Positions 34,892-43,738 of a stretch of DNA of 64,000 nucleotides are shown here, piece by piece. Location of the stretch: NCBI GenBank assembly GCA_903904605.1, contig CAIVDC010000017.1, positions 1 to 64,000 on the forward strand, given 5' to 3'. The position numbers and the translations under genes are program-made. The stretch's first letter is position 1. Each line of letters begins with the position of its first letter. The notes under the pieces are model-generated. The model worked only from the letters and a program-made list of their open reading frames with translations, had not been told where the DNA came from and made no database searches. The DNA is from an uncultured Sterolibacterium sp. (lineage in GTDB: Bacteria; Pseudomonadota; Gammaproteobacteria; Burkholderiales; Rhodocyclaceae).

Positions 34892-34981
34892 GACAGCCTC
34901 CAAAAAATATGCGCAGGCGCGCAGAAACAATCGGTCCTGACCTGCTCGTTCGGTCCCGCATTATGCTTCATCGGAACCGGC

Positions 34982-36682
34982 TCAACTCGAGCGGCGCATG
35001 GTGCCGCCAACCTCGGGCGCACCGCCGCCGTGGGACAGGGGCGTTTCCAGGACGTCGGGCGGCGTCAGCTGGATCAGCTGATAGAGATGGCGCAGATTGC
35101 GCCGGAACAGTTCGTCGAACTGGCTCACCGCCTCGGGCGGATTGTAGTCGCCGAACCACCAGAACCAGTCCGAACTCTCGCAGACGGCGAGGCAGGCTTC
35201 GGCGGCTGCCTTGCCGGCCGGGTCGAGCCGTCCGCTGCCCATGACCAGATCGTAGCCCTGCTTGGCGGCGCACAAGAGTTCCCAGGCGTGGTTCTTGTCG
35301 GCGGCGCCGATCCAGGTCGTCAGCGTGCCATAGACCCAGCTGCCGGCGACCAAATCGGGCAGTTCGGCCACTCGGGTCATCTGGCCGCTATCCGAAAGGC
35401 AAGCGGAGAACGTCGTGGTGTGGATCCGCGGATGCTCGTCGAGGCTGCGATAAAGACCCTCGAAGAAATAGAAGCCGTTGTAGGGATAGAACTCCCAGGC
35501 ATTCTCTCCGTCGAGGATGACGCAGACCAGCAAGCGTTCTCCCGCCGGCGCCGCCCGGCGAATGGCGTCGAGTTCGCCGGTGAAGTGTTGAACCGCGTCC
35601 TTGCCGTGCCATTTGGCATACTCGAAGCCGATCAGGTCCGAGAGCCGGTCGTCGCGGAAGAACAGCAGCGGTTCGGCCGCGGCGGCGAGGCGGTAGGGCC
35701 GGTAGAGATCGCGCGTTCTGTCGTAGGCCTTTCCGGCCTTGGCCAGGCTGTGGCCGAGCACGGCCTCGCCGCTGCCCGTCCAGCGGCAGCCGTGGGCTGC
35801 GAGCCGGGAGAGCAGCGCGTTGGAGACGGCGCCTTCGGCCGGCCAGATGCCGCCGGGCGGCGCACCGAAGCGGCGCTGGTGGGAGGACAGGGCGGCGCCG
35901 AGATGGGCGTCCACCCGGTCGCGGCCGCCCGGATAGCAGGGTGCCTGCGGCAGCGGCAGGTCGGGCACGGCTTCGCGCGCGCTGTGAAAATCGAGCAGCA
36001 GCGGCGCCAGGGGGTGGGCGTAGGGCGTCGAGGAGAGTTCGATCTGGCCGCGCTCGGCCAGGGCGCGATAGCGCGGGATCAGTTCCGTGATCGTGGCGCG
36101 GATCAGCGCCAGCAGGGCCTGGCGGTCCGCGCGCGTGTAGGCCGCGCCGCGGCTCATCAGGTCGGCCAGCAGCGAGTGCTGGCGGCGCATGGCTTCGCCG
36201 GTCCAGACCAGGTGATACCAGGTGATGAGATCGGCGAAATAGCTGCCCGACAGGTAGTGCACGGCGCAATCGTCCTGGCCTTCGAGGATGAGGAACAGGT
36301 CGTGCAGCCGCTTGTAGGCGGGAAAGGGCTTGATCATCAGGAGATCGTTGCTGCGGAAGCAATACGAGAGCGCCAGCCGCCGCTCGGCCGCCGTCAGTTC
36401 GTCCGGGTTCGGGTGGTCGAGCAGCCGCAGCAGCGGGTCGCGCAGTTCGCCCGAGGACAGCTGCCGGACATAATCCTCGATCTGCTCCAGCAGCACCGGC
36501 ACGAAGTTCACCACGGCGCGGATGTTCGGGTGGCGCTCGAGATGGGCCGCCATGTCCGAGTAGTCCTTCAGGGCGTGCAGATAGACCCAGGGTTGCGCGT
36601 AGTCGCCGCTCTCCGGCGAGCGGTAGTCGGGCTGGTGCATGTGCCAGAGGAAGACCAGATCGAGTTCGGCTTCGGGTCGCAT
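34982..36682 (-). CDS. Glycoside hydrolase family 57 (alpha-amylase/glucanotransferase-like)
   Basis: The 566-residue GH57 protein opens with FLWHMHQPDYR, characteristic of the family. GGIWPAEGAVS is in the position of the nucleophile-Glu motif, and CVILDGENAWEFYPYNG carries conserved acidic residues near the catalytic site. Family activities include alpha-amylase, 4-alpha-glucanotransferase and branching enzyme. Within a glycogen operon that lacks a visible glgB or glgX it could supply glucan-processing or branching activity. The start is the ATG at 36682, 23 bases after glgC ends. The exact specificity cannot be read. Confidence 0.9.
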   Translation of the reverse strand: MRPEAELDLVFLWHMHQPDYRSPESGDYAQPWVYLHALKDYSDMAAHLERHPNIRAVVNFVPVLLEQIEDYVRQLSSGELRDPLLRLLDHPNPDELTAAERRLALSYCFRSNDLLMIKPFPAYKRLHDLFLILEGQDDCAVHYLSGSYFADLITWYHLVWTGEAMRRQHSLLADLMSRGAAYTRADRQALLALIRATITELIPRYRALAERGQIELSSTPYAHPLAPLLLDFHSAREAVPDLPLPQAPCYPGGRDRVDAHLGAALSSHQRRFGAPPGGIWPAEGAVSNALLSRLAAHGCRWTGSGEAVLGHSLAKAGKAYDRTRDLYRPYRLAAAAEPLLFFRDDRLSDLIGFEYAKWHGKDAVQHFTGELDAIRRAAPAGERLLVCVILDGENAWEFYPYNGFYFFEGLYRSLDEHPRIHTTTFSACLSDSGQMTRVAELPDLVAGSWVYGTLTTWIGAADKNHAWELLCAAKQGYDLVMGSGRLDPAGKAAAEACLAVCESSDWFWWFGDYNPPEAVSQFDELFRRNLRHLYQLIQLTPPDVLETPLSHGGGAPEVGGTMRRSS

Positions 36683-36705
36683 GGGGCTGTGCCTTGGGTC
36701 CGCGC

Positions 36706-38022
36706 CTAGCGCAGCTGGTGTATCCTCTGGCCGAGCATTTCCGGGGTGACCAGGGTGATGCCTTTCCGCGTCACGCGGAAGCGGCGGCGGTCCTCGTCGG
36801 CATTGAGGCCGATGGCGAGTCCTTCCGGGATCCGGCAGGCCCTGTCGATGATCGCGCGCCGGATGATCGCGCCGCGGCCGATTTCGACGCTCGGCAGAAT
36901 CACCGAGTCTTCCACGTTGGCCTGCGCTTCGATCCGGACGTTGGAGAAGAGCAGGGAGCGCCGCACGGTGGCGCCGCTGATGATGCAGCCGCCGGAGACC
37001 AGGGAGTCGACGGCGATGCCGCGGCGATCGTCCTCGTCGAAGACGAATTTCGCCGGAGGCAGCTGTTCCTGGTAGGTCCAGATCGGCCATTCCTGGTCGT
37101 AAAGATCCAGGTGCGGCACGACATTTGTAAGGTCGATGTTCGCTTCCCAGTAGGCGTCGATGGTGCCGACGTCGCGCCAGTATGCGGCCTCCTTTCTCCC
37201 CACCCAGCTGTCGGCGAAGCGATGGGCGGAAAGCCGGTAGCGGCCGATCAGGCTGGGAATAATGTCATGGCCGAAGTCATGGCTCGAACTGGCGGTATCG
37301 GCATCCTTGATCAGCTGCTCGAAGAGGAATTTTGCATTGAAGACGTAGATGCCCATGCTCGCAAGCGCCTGATCCGGGCGGTCCGGCATCGGCGTCGGGT
37401 TGGCCGGTTTTTCCTGGAAGCTGGTGATCCGCCCGTCGGCATCGGTGCCCATGATGCCGAACGAGCCGGCCTCCCCGATCGGCACCTCGTGGCAGGCGAC
37501 GGTCATGTCGGCGCCGGACTGGACATGGTGGGCGAGCATCTTGCCGTAGTCCATCTTGTAGACGTGGTCGCCGGAGAGAATCAGCACGTACTCTGAACGG
37601 TAGCGCCGGAGCAGGTCGAGGTTCTGGAACACGGCGTCCGCGGTGCCTCTGTACCAGGACTCGTGTACCTGCTGCTGGGCCGGCAGGAGATCGATGAACT
37701 CCTGCAGGCGGCCGTCGAGGAAACTCCAGCCGCTCTGGATATGCCGGATCAGGCTCTGGGACTTGTACTGCGTGGCGACGCCGATGCGCCGGATGCCGGA
37801 GTTCACGCAGTTGGAAAGGGTGAAATCGATGATGCGGAATTTTCCGGCGAAAGGAACGGCCGGCTTGGCGCGCCAGTCGGTCAGGTTTTCCAGGCGGGTG
37901 CCGCGGCCGCCGGCGAGGATGATGGCATAAGTGCTCTTGGTCAACTGGGTGACGAAGCGCAGATCAATCTGGCTCTGCAGCGCGCCATTGGGCACAAGCG
38001 GGCCGGAGGCGGGGTTCTCCAT
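36706..38022 (-). CDS. glgC: Glucose-1-phosphate adenylyltransferase GlgC
   Basis: The 438-residue enzyme makes ADP-glucose from ATP and glucose-1-phosphate, the committed step of glycogen synthesis. It has the nucleotide-binding loop [20 protein letters not shown], the [11 protein letters not shown] segment, the substrate loop GDHVYKMDY and a C-terminal left-handed beta-helix with hexapeptide repeats. AAGGAA lies 8 bases upstream of the ATG. Allosteric control by glycolytic intermediates is expected from the family. Confidence 0.96.
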   Translation of the reverse strand: MENPASGPLVPNGALQSQIDLRFVTQLTKSTYAIILAGGRGTRLENLTDWRAKPAVPFAGKFRIIDFTLSNCVNSGIRRIGVATQYKSQSLIRHIQSGWSFLDGRLQEFIDLLPAQQQVHESWYRGTADAVFQNLDLLRRYRSEYVLILSGDHVYKMDYGKMLAHHVQSGADMTVACHEVPIGEAGSFGIMGTDADGRITSFQEKPANPTPMPDRPDQALASMGIYVFNAKFLFEQLIKDADTASSSHDFGHDIIPSLIGRYRLSAHRFADSWVGRKEAAYWRDVGTIDAYWEANIDLTNVVPHLDLYDQEWPIWTYQEQLPPAKFVFDEDDRRGIAVDSLVSGGCIISGATVRRSLLFSNVRIEAQANVEDSVILPSVEIGRGAIIRRAIIDRACRIPEGLAIGLNADEDRRRFRVTRKGITLVTPEMLGQRIHQLR

Positions 38023-38105
38023 GACTTCGTTCCTTGCCGGGATAGGATGATTTCATGACCATGTTACGCTTCAATGAGCGCCATGGGCATCGTTCCGGCA
38101 GGGCC

Positions 38106-39068
38106 CTAGGTCTTCAGGCAGGCCGTCGCGAGTGCGCCGCGCAGCGCCAAGTCTTCCGATAGAACTGCGACTATGGGCATGGCGGCAGCGAGTTCAACGT
38201 GCTCGGCCTTGTCGTTGAAAGCGGCCAGAAAGGGACCGGTAATCAGGCGCGGCAGGATCTTCGGCACGATGCCGCCGACCAGGAAGACTCCGCCGCGGGA
38301 AAGAAAGCACAGGGCCATGTCGCCGGCGAAGGCGCCAAAGACGGCGAGGAAGAGATCGAGCGCGCGGGCGCAGACCGGGTCGCCCCCGGCCAGCGCCCCG
38401 CCGGTGATCTCGGCCGGGGCGATGGGCAGCATGGCGCGGCCGGCTTCCCTGCTGCAGAACTGGTGGCATTCGACGAGGCCGGCTCCGGACACGATGCGCT
38501 CGACGCTGACCCGGGCGTGGCGGTGCGCGAGAAAGTCGAGGAAAGCGCGCTGCTTCGCGTCCGTCGGGGCGTACCCGACATGGCCGCCCTCGCTGGCCAT
38601 GACCTGGCCCGCACCCGCCGCGCCGGGCAGCCGTGCCGCCACGCCGAGCCCGGTGCCGGGGCCGATGGCCAGTTGCGGCGCCGCCAGGTCCGCCTTGCCC
38701 TGCTGCAGCGTCAGGCACTCGCCGGCGCCGAGCGTCGCGATGCCGGCGGCGCTGGCGACAAAGTCGTTGATCAATCGCACCGGTCCCAGGGGCAGCGTCC
38801 GGCTCAATTCCTGCGCATTGATTTGCCAGGCCCGGTTGGTCAGGCGGGCGCTGCCGCCGCCGGGGGGCACCGGCCCGGCCAGCGCCAGGCAGCTCTGCTC
38901 GGCCCGCGCCGGCCAGCCGGCTTCCCTGGCATTCCGGAGAAAGATCTCGATCAATGCCGCAGGCCCGGCGTAATCATCGTTCAGGAAACGAGTTTGATAG
39001 CGTATCCCGGCCTGGTCGCCCAGGGCGACCAGGGTCTTGGTGCCGCCGATGTCCGCAGCGAGAAACAT
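38106..39068 (-). CDS. glk: Glucokinase (ROK-unrelated, E. coli Glk type)
   Basis: The 320-residue enzyme phosphorylates glucose with ATP. Seen in the sequence are the phosphate loop AADIGGTKTLVAL at the N-terminus, INDFVASAAGI with the catalytic Asp, AIGPGTGLGVA, and EGGHVGYAP. The start at 39068 has GGAGGAAAG upstream. It is the first gene of the minus-strand glycogen operon; tRNA-Asp lies just upstream in the opposite orientation, so the operon promoter should lie between 39069 and 39193. Confidence 0.94.
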   Translation of the reverse strand: MFLAADIGGTKTLVALGDQAGIRYQTRFLNDDYAGPAALIEIFLRNAREAGWPARAEQSCLALAGPVPPGGGSARLTNRAWQINAQELSRTLPLGPVRLINDFVASAAGIATLGAGECLTLQQGKADLAAPQLAIGPGTGLGVAARLPGAAGAGQVMASEGGHVGYAPTDAKQRAFLDFLAHRHARVSVERIVSGAGLVECHQFCSREAGRAMLPIAPAEITGGALAGGDPVCARALDLFLAVFGAFAGDMALCFLSRGGVFLVGGIVPKILPRLITGPFLAAFNDKAEHVELAAAMPIVAVLSEDLALRGALATACLKT

Positions 39069-39193
39069 GGCTTTCCTCCGTCCTGCGCCCGGCTTCAGGT
39101 TCCCCAGGCGGCGCAAACTGAATATAATGCGAATCGCGGTATTTTGCGCCTGTTGCCGGCATGCTTGTTCTTTCCTGCCGCGAAAGCGCGCTG

Positions 39194-39270
39194 GGAGTGG
39201 TAGTTCAGTTGGTTAGAATACCGGCCTGTCACGCCGGGGGTCGCGGGTTCGAGTCCCGTCCACTCCGCCA
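39194..39270 (+). tRNA. tRNA-Asp (anticodon GTC)
   Basis: The 77-nt sequence includes an encoded CCA. The acceptor stem is GGAGTGG/CCACTCC, followed by a D-arm with AGTTCAGTTGGTTAGAAT, an anticodon arm CCGGCCTGTCACGCCGG with GTC, and a T-arm GCGGGTTCGAGTCCCGT. It is nearly identical to bacterial tRNA-Asp. Confidence 0.97.
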
Positions 39271-39443
39271 ATAATTCAAACGCTTGTGGCGATGCTTTTA
39301 TTGAAAGCGAATTCCCCAAGGTGAAATGGCCATTTCCTGAAATGAAAGTCATGGATTGGCGTCTCTTGCGTCTCCTTGTCATGACGCCGCCGAACTGCGA
39401 GCGCGATCCGGTAATTTGTTCCGAGGCCGGATCAACTGCTGGG
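39271..39443. other. AT-richer spacer between tRNA-Asp and a transposase scar
   Basis: No gene is visible. The first 50 bases after the tRNA are less GC-rich than the surroundings and include the weak repeat GCTTT-TATTG-AAAGC. Together with the transposase remnant that follows, it forms a 395-bp gap without an intact gene. Confidence 0.4.
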
Positions 39444-39653
39444 ATGAAAGCGACGAAGCGGTTGACGCTCTCGACAGGTGAATTTGACCGGTTCGGCAAG
39501 ATGGCGCGACGAGCGGCATTTCTGGCCGGGATGGATCGGGTGATGCCGTGGTCGGCCCGGTGTGCCCTGATCGAACCGGTCTATACAATAGCCGGCCACG
39601 GCCGGCACCGCCGGTTCCCCAATGCTGAGATTTTCGCCCACCCACGCTCGTGA
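39444..39653 (+). pseudogene. IS5-family transposase remnant (N-terminal fragment)
   Basis: The 69 residues from the ATG at 39444 resemble the start of IS5-family DDE transposases: RRAAFLAGMDRVMPWS and ALIEPVY are typical N-terminal landmarks. Similarity fades after AGHGRHRRFP and the frame ends; the catalytic DDE region is absent. No terminal inverted repeats or target duplication could be recognised. It is a scar of an insertion beside tRNA-Asp, just upstream of the glutamate dehydrogenase gene. The family call rests on remembered motifs, not on a search. Confidence 0.6.
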
Positions 39654-39665
39654 TGAAGGATCTCT

Positions 39666-40949
39666 ATGGACGCCACTGGCAGCAATCTTTCCTATCTCGA
39701 TCCGGCACGGCGTGAACCCTGGGCGAGTTTCATCGAACAGATAGACCGCGTAGCGCCACATCTCGGTCAGTTGTCGCGTTGGATAGAAACGCTCAAGCAT
39801 CCCAAGCGTGTCCTCATAGTCGATGTTCCTATCGTTCGCGACGACGGCACGATCGCGCATTACGAAGGCTATCGCGTTCAGCACAACCTGTCGCGCGGTC
39901 CCGGCAAGGGCGGTGTGCGCTTTCACCCCGCCGTCACCCTGAACGAAGTGATGGCGCTATCTGGCTGGATGACCATTAAAAATGCCGCCCTTGGCTTGCC
40001 GTTCGGCGGTGCCAAAGGAGGGATACGGTTCGATCCGCGCTCGGTATCGCGCCCGGAGCTAGAACGGATTACCCGGCGCTATACCTCGGAAATCGGCATT
40101 GTCATCGGACCCGACAAGGATATTCCTGCGCCCGATGTCGGAACCAACGAGCAGACCATGGCCTGGATGATGGACACATACTCGATGAATGTCGGAGGTA
40201 CCGCTAGTGGCGTCGTCACTGGCAAGCCGATTTCCCTGGGAGGATCACTGGGCCGCCGTGAGGCTACCGGGCGCGGCGTGTACTTCGCCGCTCGCGAAGC
40301 GGGGCTACGCATTGGTACGCCAGTCTTGGGTGCACGCGTGGTTGTTCAGGGCTTTGGCAATGTCGGCGGAATTGCGGCGCGTATTTTCAGCGAGAATGGC
40401 GCGAAGGTCATCGCCCTGCAGGATGCGGAAACCACGATCGCCAACGAGGCGGGTATCGACATTCCGGCCGCGCTGGCCCACGTGGCGGAGAACGGCAGCC
40501 TGCTCGGCTTCGCCGGAGCAAAGCGGCTGAGCGAGGACGACTTCTGGCAACTGGACTGCGCCTTCTTTGTGCCCGCCGCACTGGAGGGCCAGGTGACGCC
40601 GGCAAGGGCGCGCGCGATGCGCGCCAAGATCGTTGTCGAGGGTGCCAACGGCCCGACCACGCCGGCTGCCGACGATATCCTGAACGAACGGAACATTTTG
40701 GTCATTCCCGACGTTTTGGCCAACGCCGGTGGTGTGACTGTGTCGTATTTCGAGTGGGTGCAGGACTTTTCCAGCTTCTTCTGGAGTGAAGACGAAATCA
40801 ACGAGCGCCTCGAGCGCATCATGACGAATGCCTTTGAGGCCACATGGCAACTGGCGCAGGAACGCAAGGTGACGATACGGACTGCGGCCTTTATCGTCGC
40901 ATGTCAGCGCGTCCTCGCCTCGCGGGAACAGCGCGGGCTCTATCCGTAG
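39666..40949 (+). CDS. gdhA: Glutamate dehydrogenase (Glu/Leu/Phe/Val dehydrogenase family)
   Basis: The 427-residue enzyme interconverts glutamate and 2-oxoglutarate plus ammonia. Visible are the N-terminal substrate domain with KGGVRFHP, the catalytic-lysine region [14 protein letters not shown], the PAPDVGTN segment and a Rossmann domain with [10 protein letters not shown] (about 215-230). Length and landmarks fit the NAD(P)-linked hexameric group of about 420-430 residues; coenzyme preference is not decided. GAAGGATC lies before the ATG. The transposase scar lies 12 bases upstream, so its promoter may have been altered. Confidence 0.93.
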   Translation: MDATGSNLSYLDPARREPWASFIEQIDRVAPHLGQLSRWIETLKHPKRVLIVDVPIVRDDGTIAHYEGYRVQHNLSRGPGKGGVRFHPAVTLNEVMALSGWMTIKNAALGLPFGGAKGGIRFDPRSVSRPELERITRRYTSEIGIVIGPDKDIPAPDVGTNEQTMAWMMDTYSMNVGGTASGVVTGKPISLGGSLGRREATGRGVYFAAREAGLRIGTPVLGARVVVQGFGNVGGIAARIFSENGAKVIALQDAETTIANEAGIDIPAALAHVAENGSLLGFAGAKRLSEDDFWQLDCAFFVPAALEGQVTPARARAMRAKIVVEGANGPTTPAADDILNERNILVIPDVLANAGGVTVSYFEWVQDFSSFFWSEDEINERLERIMTNAFEATWQLAQERKVTIRTAAFIVACQRVLASREQRGLYP

Positions 40950-41073
40950 CTCGTCCGGCATGGGACGGTCTAGTCCCTGCATCGCATGGCTGAGCGCAGG
41001 ACAACCTCGCATCCGGTGTGCCGGAATCCTTCCGTAATGAGAAGACCGACCAGGCCCGAGGGCAACCTGACGA

Positions 41074-41922
41074 CTAGTTCATATTCATCACCGCCGCGAC
41101 TTCCTCCTTCAGATCCAGGTATTCAACCTCGACCAGCCCCAGATGTTTCAGCACCCGGGCGCCCATCTGTTCCCACTGGAGGTTCTTGCGCATGCGCGTG
41201 ACCGCGTCGTTCAGGCTCGCGGCGAGGCAGGTGACGGCGATGAGGGTCCTGGCCTCGGGCGAAATGCTGTCGCGGTCGTCGAAAGCCGTTGCGTCGTGGT
41301 GACGCAGGATGCCTTCGCAAATGGTCGCCGGCAGGAACCAGCTCTTGGCCAAGAGGTAACCCAGCGTCGCGTGATTGGTGGCATGGAGTTCGTCCTCCAT
41401 TTCGGTCACTGGCCTATCGGGGGCATGGGCCGCCAGTTCCAAGGTCTTCCGGTAGTCGGGAAATTTCTGCATCAGGATGGGAATCCCGACATCGTGGAAC
41501 AGCGCGAAACTGTAAGCGTCATCCTTGGCTATCCGGGGCAGGACGGAAGCGAGATAGGTCGATATGTTGGCGGTTTTCTCGGCATTGTCCCAGAACGGCT
41601 CGAGCGATTGCTTTTCGCCGGGGATGGCGTTCATCAGCATGAGGCCGGTGGCGATCTGGTTGGCGGTCTTCATGCCCATGAGGCTCACCGCCTGGGCGAC
41701 CGAACTGATCTTGCTGCGCAGCCCGAAGAAAGGCGAGTTCACGGTCTTCAATACCGCCGCCGTCAGGCCGACGTCACCGCCGATCAGGCGGGAAATCTGC
41801 AGCAGATCCGGGTCGTCCTTGGCCATCTCCTTGCCCAGACTGACCAGCACTTGGGGGCGCGGCGGAATCGTGATGCCTTTCAGGGCCTTGTCTATTTCCT
41901 CTTGCAGGAGTTGTTCTGCCAT
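41074..41922 (-). CDS. HDOD-domain signalling protein
   Basis: The 282-residue protein consists mainly of an HDOD domain (about 15-210), with PPRPQVLVSLGKEM, LIGGDVGLTAAVLKTVNSPFFGL and ALFHDVGIPILMQKFP. HDOD proteins are HD-related but usually lack the full metal site. They act in bacterial signal transduction, often near c-di-GMP genes. No membrane helix or other domain is seen. It stands alone, convergent with gdhA. Confidence 0.88.
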   Translation of the reverse strand: MAEQLLQEEIDKALKGITIPPRPQVLVSLGKEMAKDDPDLLQISRLIGGDVGLTAAVLKTVNSPFFGLRSKISSVAQAVSLMGMKTANQIATGLMLMNAIPGEKQSLEPFWDNAEKTANISTYLASVLPRIAKDDAYSFALFHDVGIPILMQKFPDYRKTLELAAHAPDRPVTEMEDELHATNHATLGYLLAKSWFLPATICEGILRHHDATAFDDRDSISPEARTLIAVTCLAASLNDAVTRMRKNLQWEQMGARVLKHLGLVEVEYLDLKEEVAAVMNMN

Positions 41923-42276
41923 GTGAGCTTTTCCGCTTGCGGGATGAAGAAGTGATCAATTATGCCCCAACCAGGGCCAGCCCATGAACGTGATTTCGTA
42001 CAATTCGGCTGATGCTGCAACGCCGTGCCCTTCCCGACTGGCACCCTGCCGGCGTCTTCCGCCAAGGTCCGCGACACAGCCGACCGCGGACGAGGGTCGC
42101 AAATCCCCGCATCGACGGCTGCAGCTCACGACCGCTGAAGCGGGCCGTCAAGGCTTGCGGGAATCAGGGGAACCTCCTGCCGCGATGCCGGGCAGTGCCG
42201 GAATCGGCCAGTCGATTAGGCGGTAGAATCCAACAGGGATGTTCCTAACATGCCGTTGTCGAAAGGGCCGATCAAC
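41923..42276. other. Intergenic region between divergent HDOD and ppnN genes
   Basis: This gap of about 350 bp contains no recognised gene. Short frames on both strands have arginine/proline-rich composition typical of non-coding GC-rich DNA. A TAGAAT -10-like box near 42225-42231 could belong to the ppnN promoter, but no good -35 is seen. Confidence 0.3.
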
Positions 42277-43647
42277 ATGGACCACGAAGTCGTCGACGCG
42301 CTCATCTCTCCCGATGGGCGTCTCGATATCCTGTCGCGGATTGAGGTCGGCAAACTGCTCGATACCAGTCACGGCGGCCTTTACCATACCTTGCGCAATT
42401 GTGCGCTGGCGGTGCTCAACTGCGGCAACGAGCCGGTCGATGGCAAGGAATTGCTGGAGCGCAACAAGGCCTTCGAGATCACCCTGATTCAACGCGAACG
42501 CGGCATCAAGCTGGATCTGAAGGCGGCACCTGCGAGCGCCTTCGTCGATGGGCGGATGATCAAGGGCATTCACGAGCATCTGTTTGCCGTGCTGCGCGAC
42601 ATACTTTACGTCGGCGACACAATTATCGGCAATCCGCAGTTCGATCTGGGCAGTTCGAAGGGCGTGACCAATGCCGTGTTTCATATCCTTCGCAACGCCG
42701 GCGTGGTGCATTCGATGACCGCGCCCAATCTGGTCGTATGCTGGGGCGGGCATTCCATTTCGCATGATGAATACGAATACACGACAGCCGTTGGCTACCA
42801 ACTGGGTTTGCGCGGGCTGGATATTTGCACCGGCTGCGGTCCGGGAGCGATGAAGGGACCGATGCGCGGAGCGGCCATCGCCCACGCCATGCAGCGCATC
42901 GGCAACGGCCGTTATCTCGGGTTCACCGAACCCGGCGTGATTGCGGTCGAGTCGCCCAATCCGATCGTAAACGATCTGGTGATCTTCCCGGATATCGAAA
43001 AGCGTCTCGAAGCGTTCGTCCGCTCCGGACATGGAATCGTCATCTTTCCCGGTGGCGCCGGAACCGCAGAGGAAGTTCTCTATATTCTCGGCATCCTGCT
43101 CCATCCGGCGAATGCCGCGATGCCCTTCCCACTGATACTGAGCGGCCCCAGGAGCGCCTCGGACTACCTTGAACAGATCGATCAATTCATCAGTGGAACG
43201 CTTGGCGAGAGGGCACGATGTCTCTACCGGATCATCGTTGCCGATCCGCCGCGTGTCGCGCAGGAAATCGAAGCGGGCATCAAGAAAGTGCGCGCCTTCC
43301 GCAAGGAGAATGGAGACGCCTATTACTTCAACTGGCTCCTGGAAATCGACCACGAGTTCCAGCGTCCTTTCCATCCGACGCATGAAAGCATGCGCTGGAT
43401 AGCGCTTGGCCGCGACCAGCCGGACCACAAATTGGCGGCCAATTTGCGTCGCGCGTTTTCCGGCGTCGTCTCGGGCAATGTCAAAGACCATGGCATCCGG
43501 AAGGTGGAGCAGGACGGGCCGTTCGAGATCCACGGCGACCCGGAGCTGATGGCGTCGATGGATGCGCTCCTGACGTCATTCGTCAAGCAGCAGCGGATGA
43601 AGCTGCGCGGCAGCGACTACCGCCCCTGTTACCGTATCATCAAGTGA
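42277..43647 (+). CDS. ppnN: Nucleotide 5'-monophosphate nucleosidase PpnN (YgdH)
   Basis: The 456-residue protein is alignable end to end with E. coli PpnN (454 residues): VVCWGGHSIS, ICTGCGPGAMKGPM, DIEKRLEAFVR and the LOG-family nucleotide motif FPGGAGTAEE are present. It splits purine and pyrimidine monophosphates into base and ribose-5-phosphate; the E. coli enzyme is stimulated by (p)ppGpp. The ATG at 42277 is preferred because GAAAGGG lies 9 bases upstream and the length matches. An ATG at 42250 would add nine residues. Confidence 0.93.
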   Translation: MDHEVVDALISPDGRLDILSRIEVGKLLDTSHGGLYHTLRNCALAVLNCGNEPVDGKELLERNKAFEITLIQRERGIKLDLKAAPASAFVDGRMIKGIHEHLFAVLRDILYVGDTIIGNPQFDLGSSKGVTNAVFHILRNAGVVHSMTAPNLVVCWGGHSISHDEYEYTTAVGYQLGLRGLDICTGCGPGAMKGPMRGAAIAHAMQRIGNGRYLGFTEPGVIAVESPNPIVNDLVIFPDIEKRLEAFVRSGHGIVIFPGGAGTAEEVLYILGILLHPANAAMPFPLILSGPRSASDYLEQIDQFISGTLGERARCLYRIIVADPPRVAQEIEAGIKKVRAFRKENGDAYYFNWLLEIDHEFQRPFHPTHESMRWIALGRDQPDHKLAANLRRAFSGVVSGNVKDHGIRKVEQDGPFEIHGDPELMASMDALLTSFVKQQRMKLRGSDYRPCYRIIK

Positions 43648-43738
43648 CCAGGCCGGATTCGCCCGTTGCGGAACGACTCGGCATTCCAGGCAAATGCGCT
43701 CGCACCGCTGGCAATGCGCGCCTGCGGCGGCGCCAGGG

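Noticed and set aside
33665..36709. A 1014-codon plus-strand frame across fbaB and the GH57 gene
   Set aside because: It runs antisense to two clear enzymes with catalytic motifs and reads through gene boundaries, which a real gene would not do.
39095..39499. A minus-strand frame containing WTGLEPATPGVTGRYSNQL
   Set aside because: This well-known spurious peptide comes from reading a tRNA antisense; here it overlies tRNA-Asp.
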